Shown here piece after piece: positions 6,053-6,347 of a stretch of DNA of 6,347 bases. The position numbers were made by a program, and so were the translations under genes. The DNA comes from an uncultured Eubacteriales bacterium (GTDB lineage: Bacteria > Bacillota > Clostridia > Peptostreptococcales > Anaerovoracaceae). The DNA is taken from NCBI GenBank assembly GCA_902765035.1, contig CACWYF010000080.1, positions 1 through 6,347 on the forward strand. Direction: 5' to 3'. Position 1 is the first letter of the stretch; the number at the start of each line of letters is the position of its first letter. The notes beneath the pieces are model-generated. The model had not been told where the DNA came from. It saw only the letters and a program-made list of their open reading frames with translations, and did no database searches.

Positions 6053-6347
6053 ATGGAAGATAAGAATAAGAAGAACAAGAACAGAAAAGATACACAGCTT
6101 CTGACTGTTGAGGACATCATCAGGGAAGAAGGCGTAAAAGACGAAAAGAACAAGACCAGGATCATCAGCATGATGAAGCCTGAGATAGACATCGCATGGA
6201 TGTATCCTGACACTCTCTATCTCCACGGAGACAGGGGCAATGTTATGGCACTTGTACGCTATGCACAGAACCTTGGTCTCGTACCGAAGGTCCACAGGAT
6301 CGATCTGGGTTCAGGAGACTTTAACCCGCTGGAATACGATATCCTGT
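6053..6347 (+). CDS. gatD: Lipid II isoglutaminyl synthase, glutaminase subunit GatD (3' end missing)
   Basis: Ninety-eight residues are visible before the right edge. They begin with a very charged stretch of about 40 residues rich in Lys, Asn and Glu, then MKPEIDIAWMYPDTLYLHGD and RGNVMAL (61-67). That is the typical opening of a CobB/CobQ-like class I glutamine amidotransferase of the GatD type (YxD...YGDxGN pattern). GatD hydrolyses glutamine and channels ammonia to MurT. The catalytic Cys and His lie beyond the window. The gene starts 1 nt after murT, with AAAGGG 7 nt upstream inside the murT end. An alternative start at ATG 6170, with a weak AGGA 8 nt upstream, would remove the charged extension. 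The MurT neighbour makes the assignment firm despite the truncation. Confidence 0.88.
   Translation, partial: MEDKNKKNKNRKDTQLLTVEDIIREEGVKDEKNKTRIISMMKPEIDIAWMYPDTLYLHGDRGNVMALVRYAQNLGLVPKVHRIDLGSGDFNPLEYDIL

Noticed and set aside
5194..6213. Open frame of 339 codons on the - strand
   Set aside because: It lies almost wholly opposite murT and the start of gatD, whose sense products have clear family motifs. The antisense product shows no recognisable domain, and no promoter or ribosome binding site was identified for it.

Overview
The window is gene-dense, with every supported gene on the + strand. It looks like chromosomal core DNA from an anaerobic low-to-mid G+C Firmicute, most likely class Clostridia. 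The main evidence is a single reading frame that joins IspH to ribosomal protein S1, an arrangement known from clostridia. Supporting signs are strong AGGAGG-type ribosome binding sites, two genes starting with TTG, and a MurT/GatD pair typical of Gram-positive walls. There is no sign of mobile elements, tRNA or rRNA genes, or CRISPR.

Layout: (1) Positions 1-581 hold the 3' end of a gene for a very acidic Pro/Glu-repeat protein. It has a basic patch, a helical charged segment and a small C-terminal Rho-N/HeH-like fold, and its function is unknown. (2) At 597-2363, 15 nt downstream, is a MrpD/NuoL/M/N-type proton- or cation-conducting membrane subunit with a C-terminal extension and an extra terminal helix. 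(3) A short GC hairpin lies at 2383-2405. (4) Positions 2428-4464 encode the IspH-S1 fusion: isoprenoid precursor synthesis in the N-terminal half and four S1 RNA-binding domains in the C-terminal half. (5) A strong intrinsic terminator at 4487-4522 ends that unit. (6) Positions 4523-4665 are a leader with a candidate promoter and a palindrome. (7) Positions 4666-6051 encode MurT, followed 1 nt later by the 5' part of gatD (6053 to the window edge). Together these amidate lipid II.

The most interesting spot is the IspH/S1 junction. Within about 110 bp inside the fused frame there is an AT-rich island (24 of 90 bases G or C at 3151-3240), a TTGAAA-N17-TAAAAT promoter-like sequence, a GC hairpin where a transcript from it would begin, a strong AAGGAGGT, and an in-frame ATG at the S1 boundary. 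Arginine codon choice changes sharply at the same point. This suggests, as inference, that S1 can be made separately from a promoter buried in ispH. MurT also has an unusual C-terminal half where the usual catalytic-Asp motif would lie, and its GatD partner carries a charged N-terminal extension. These may mark a diverged amidation pair.
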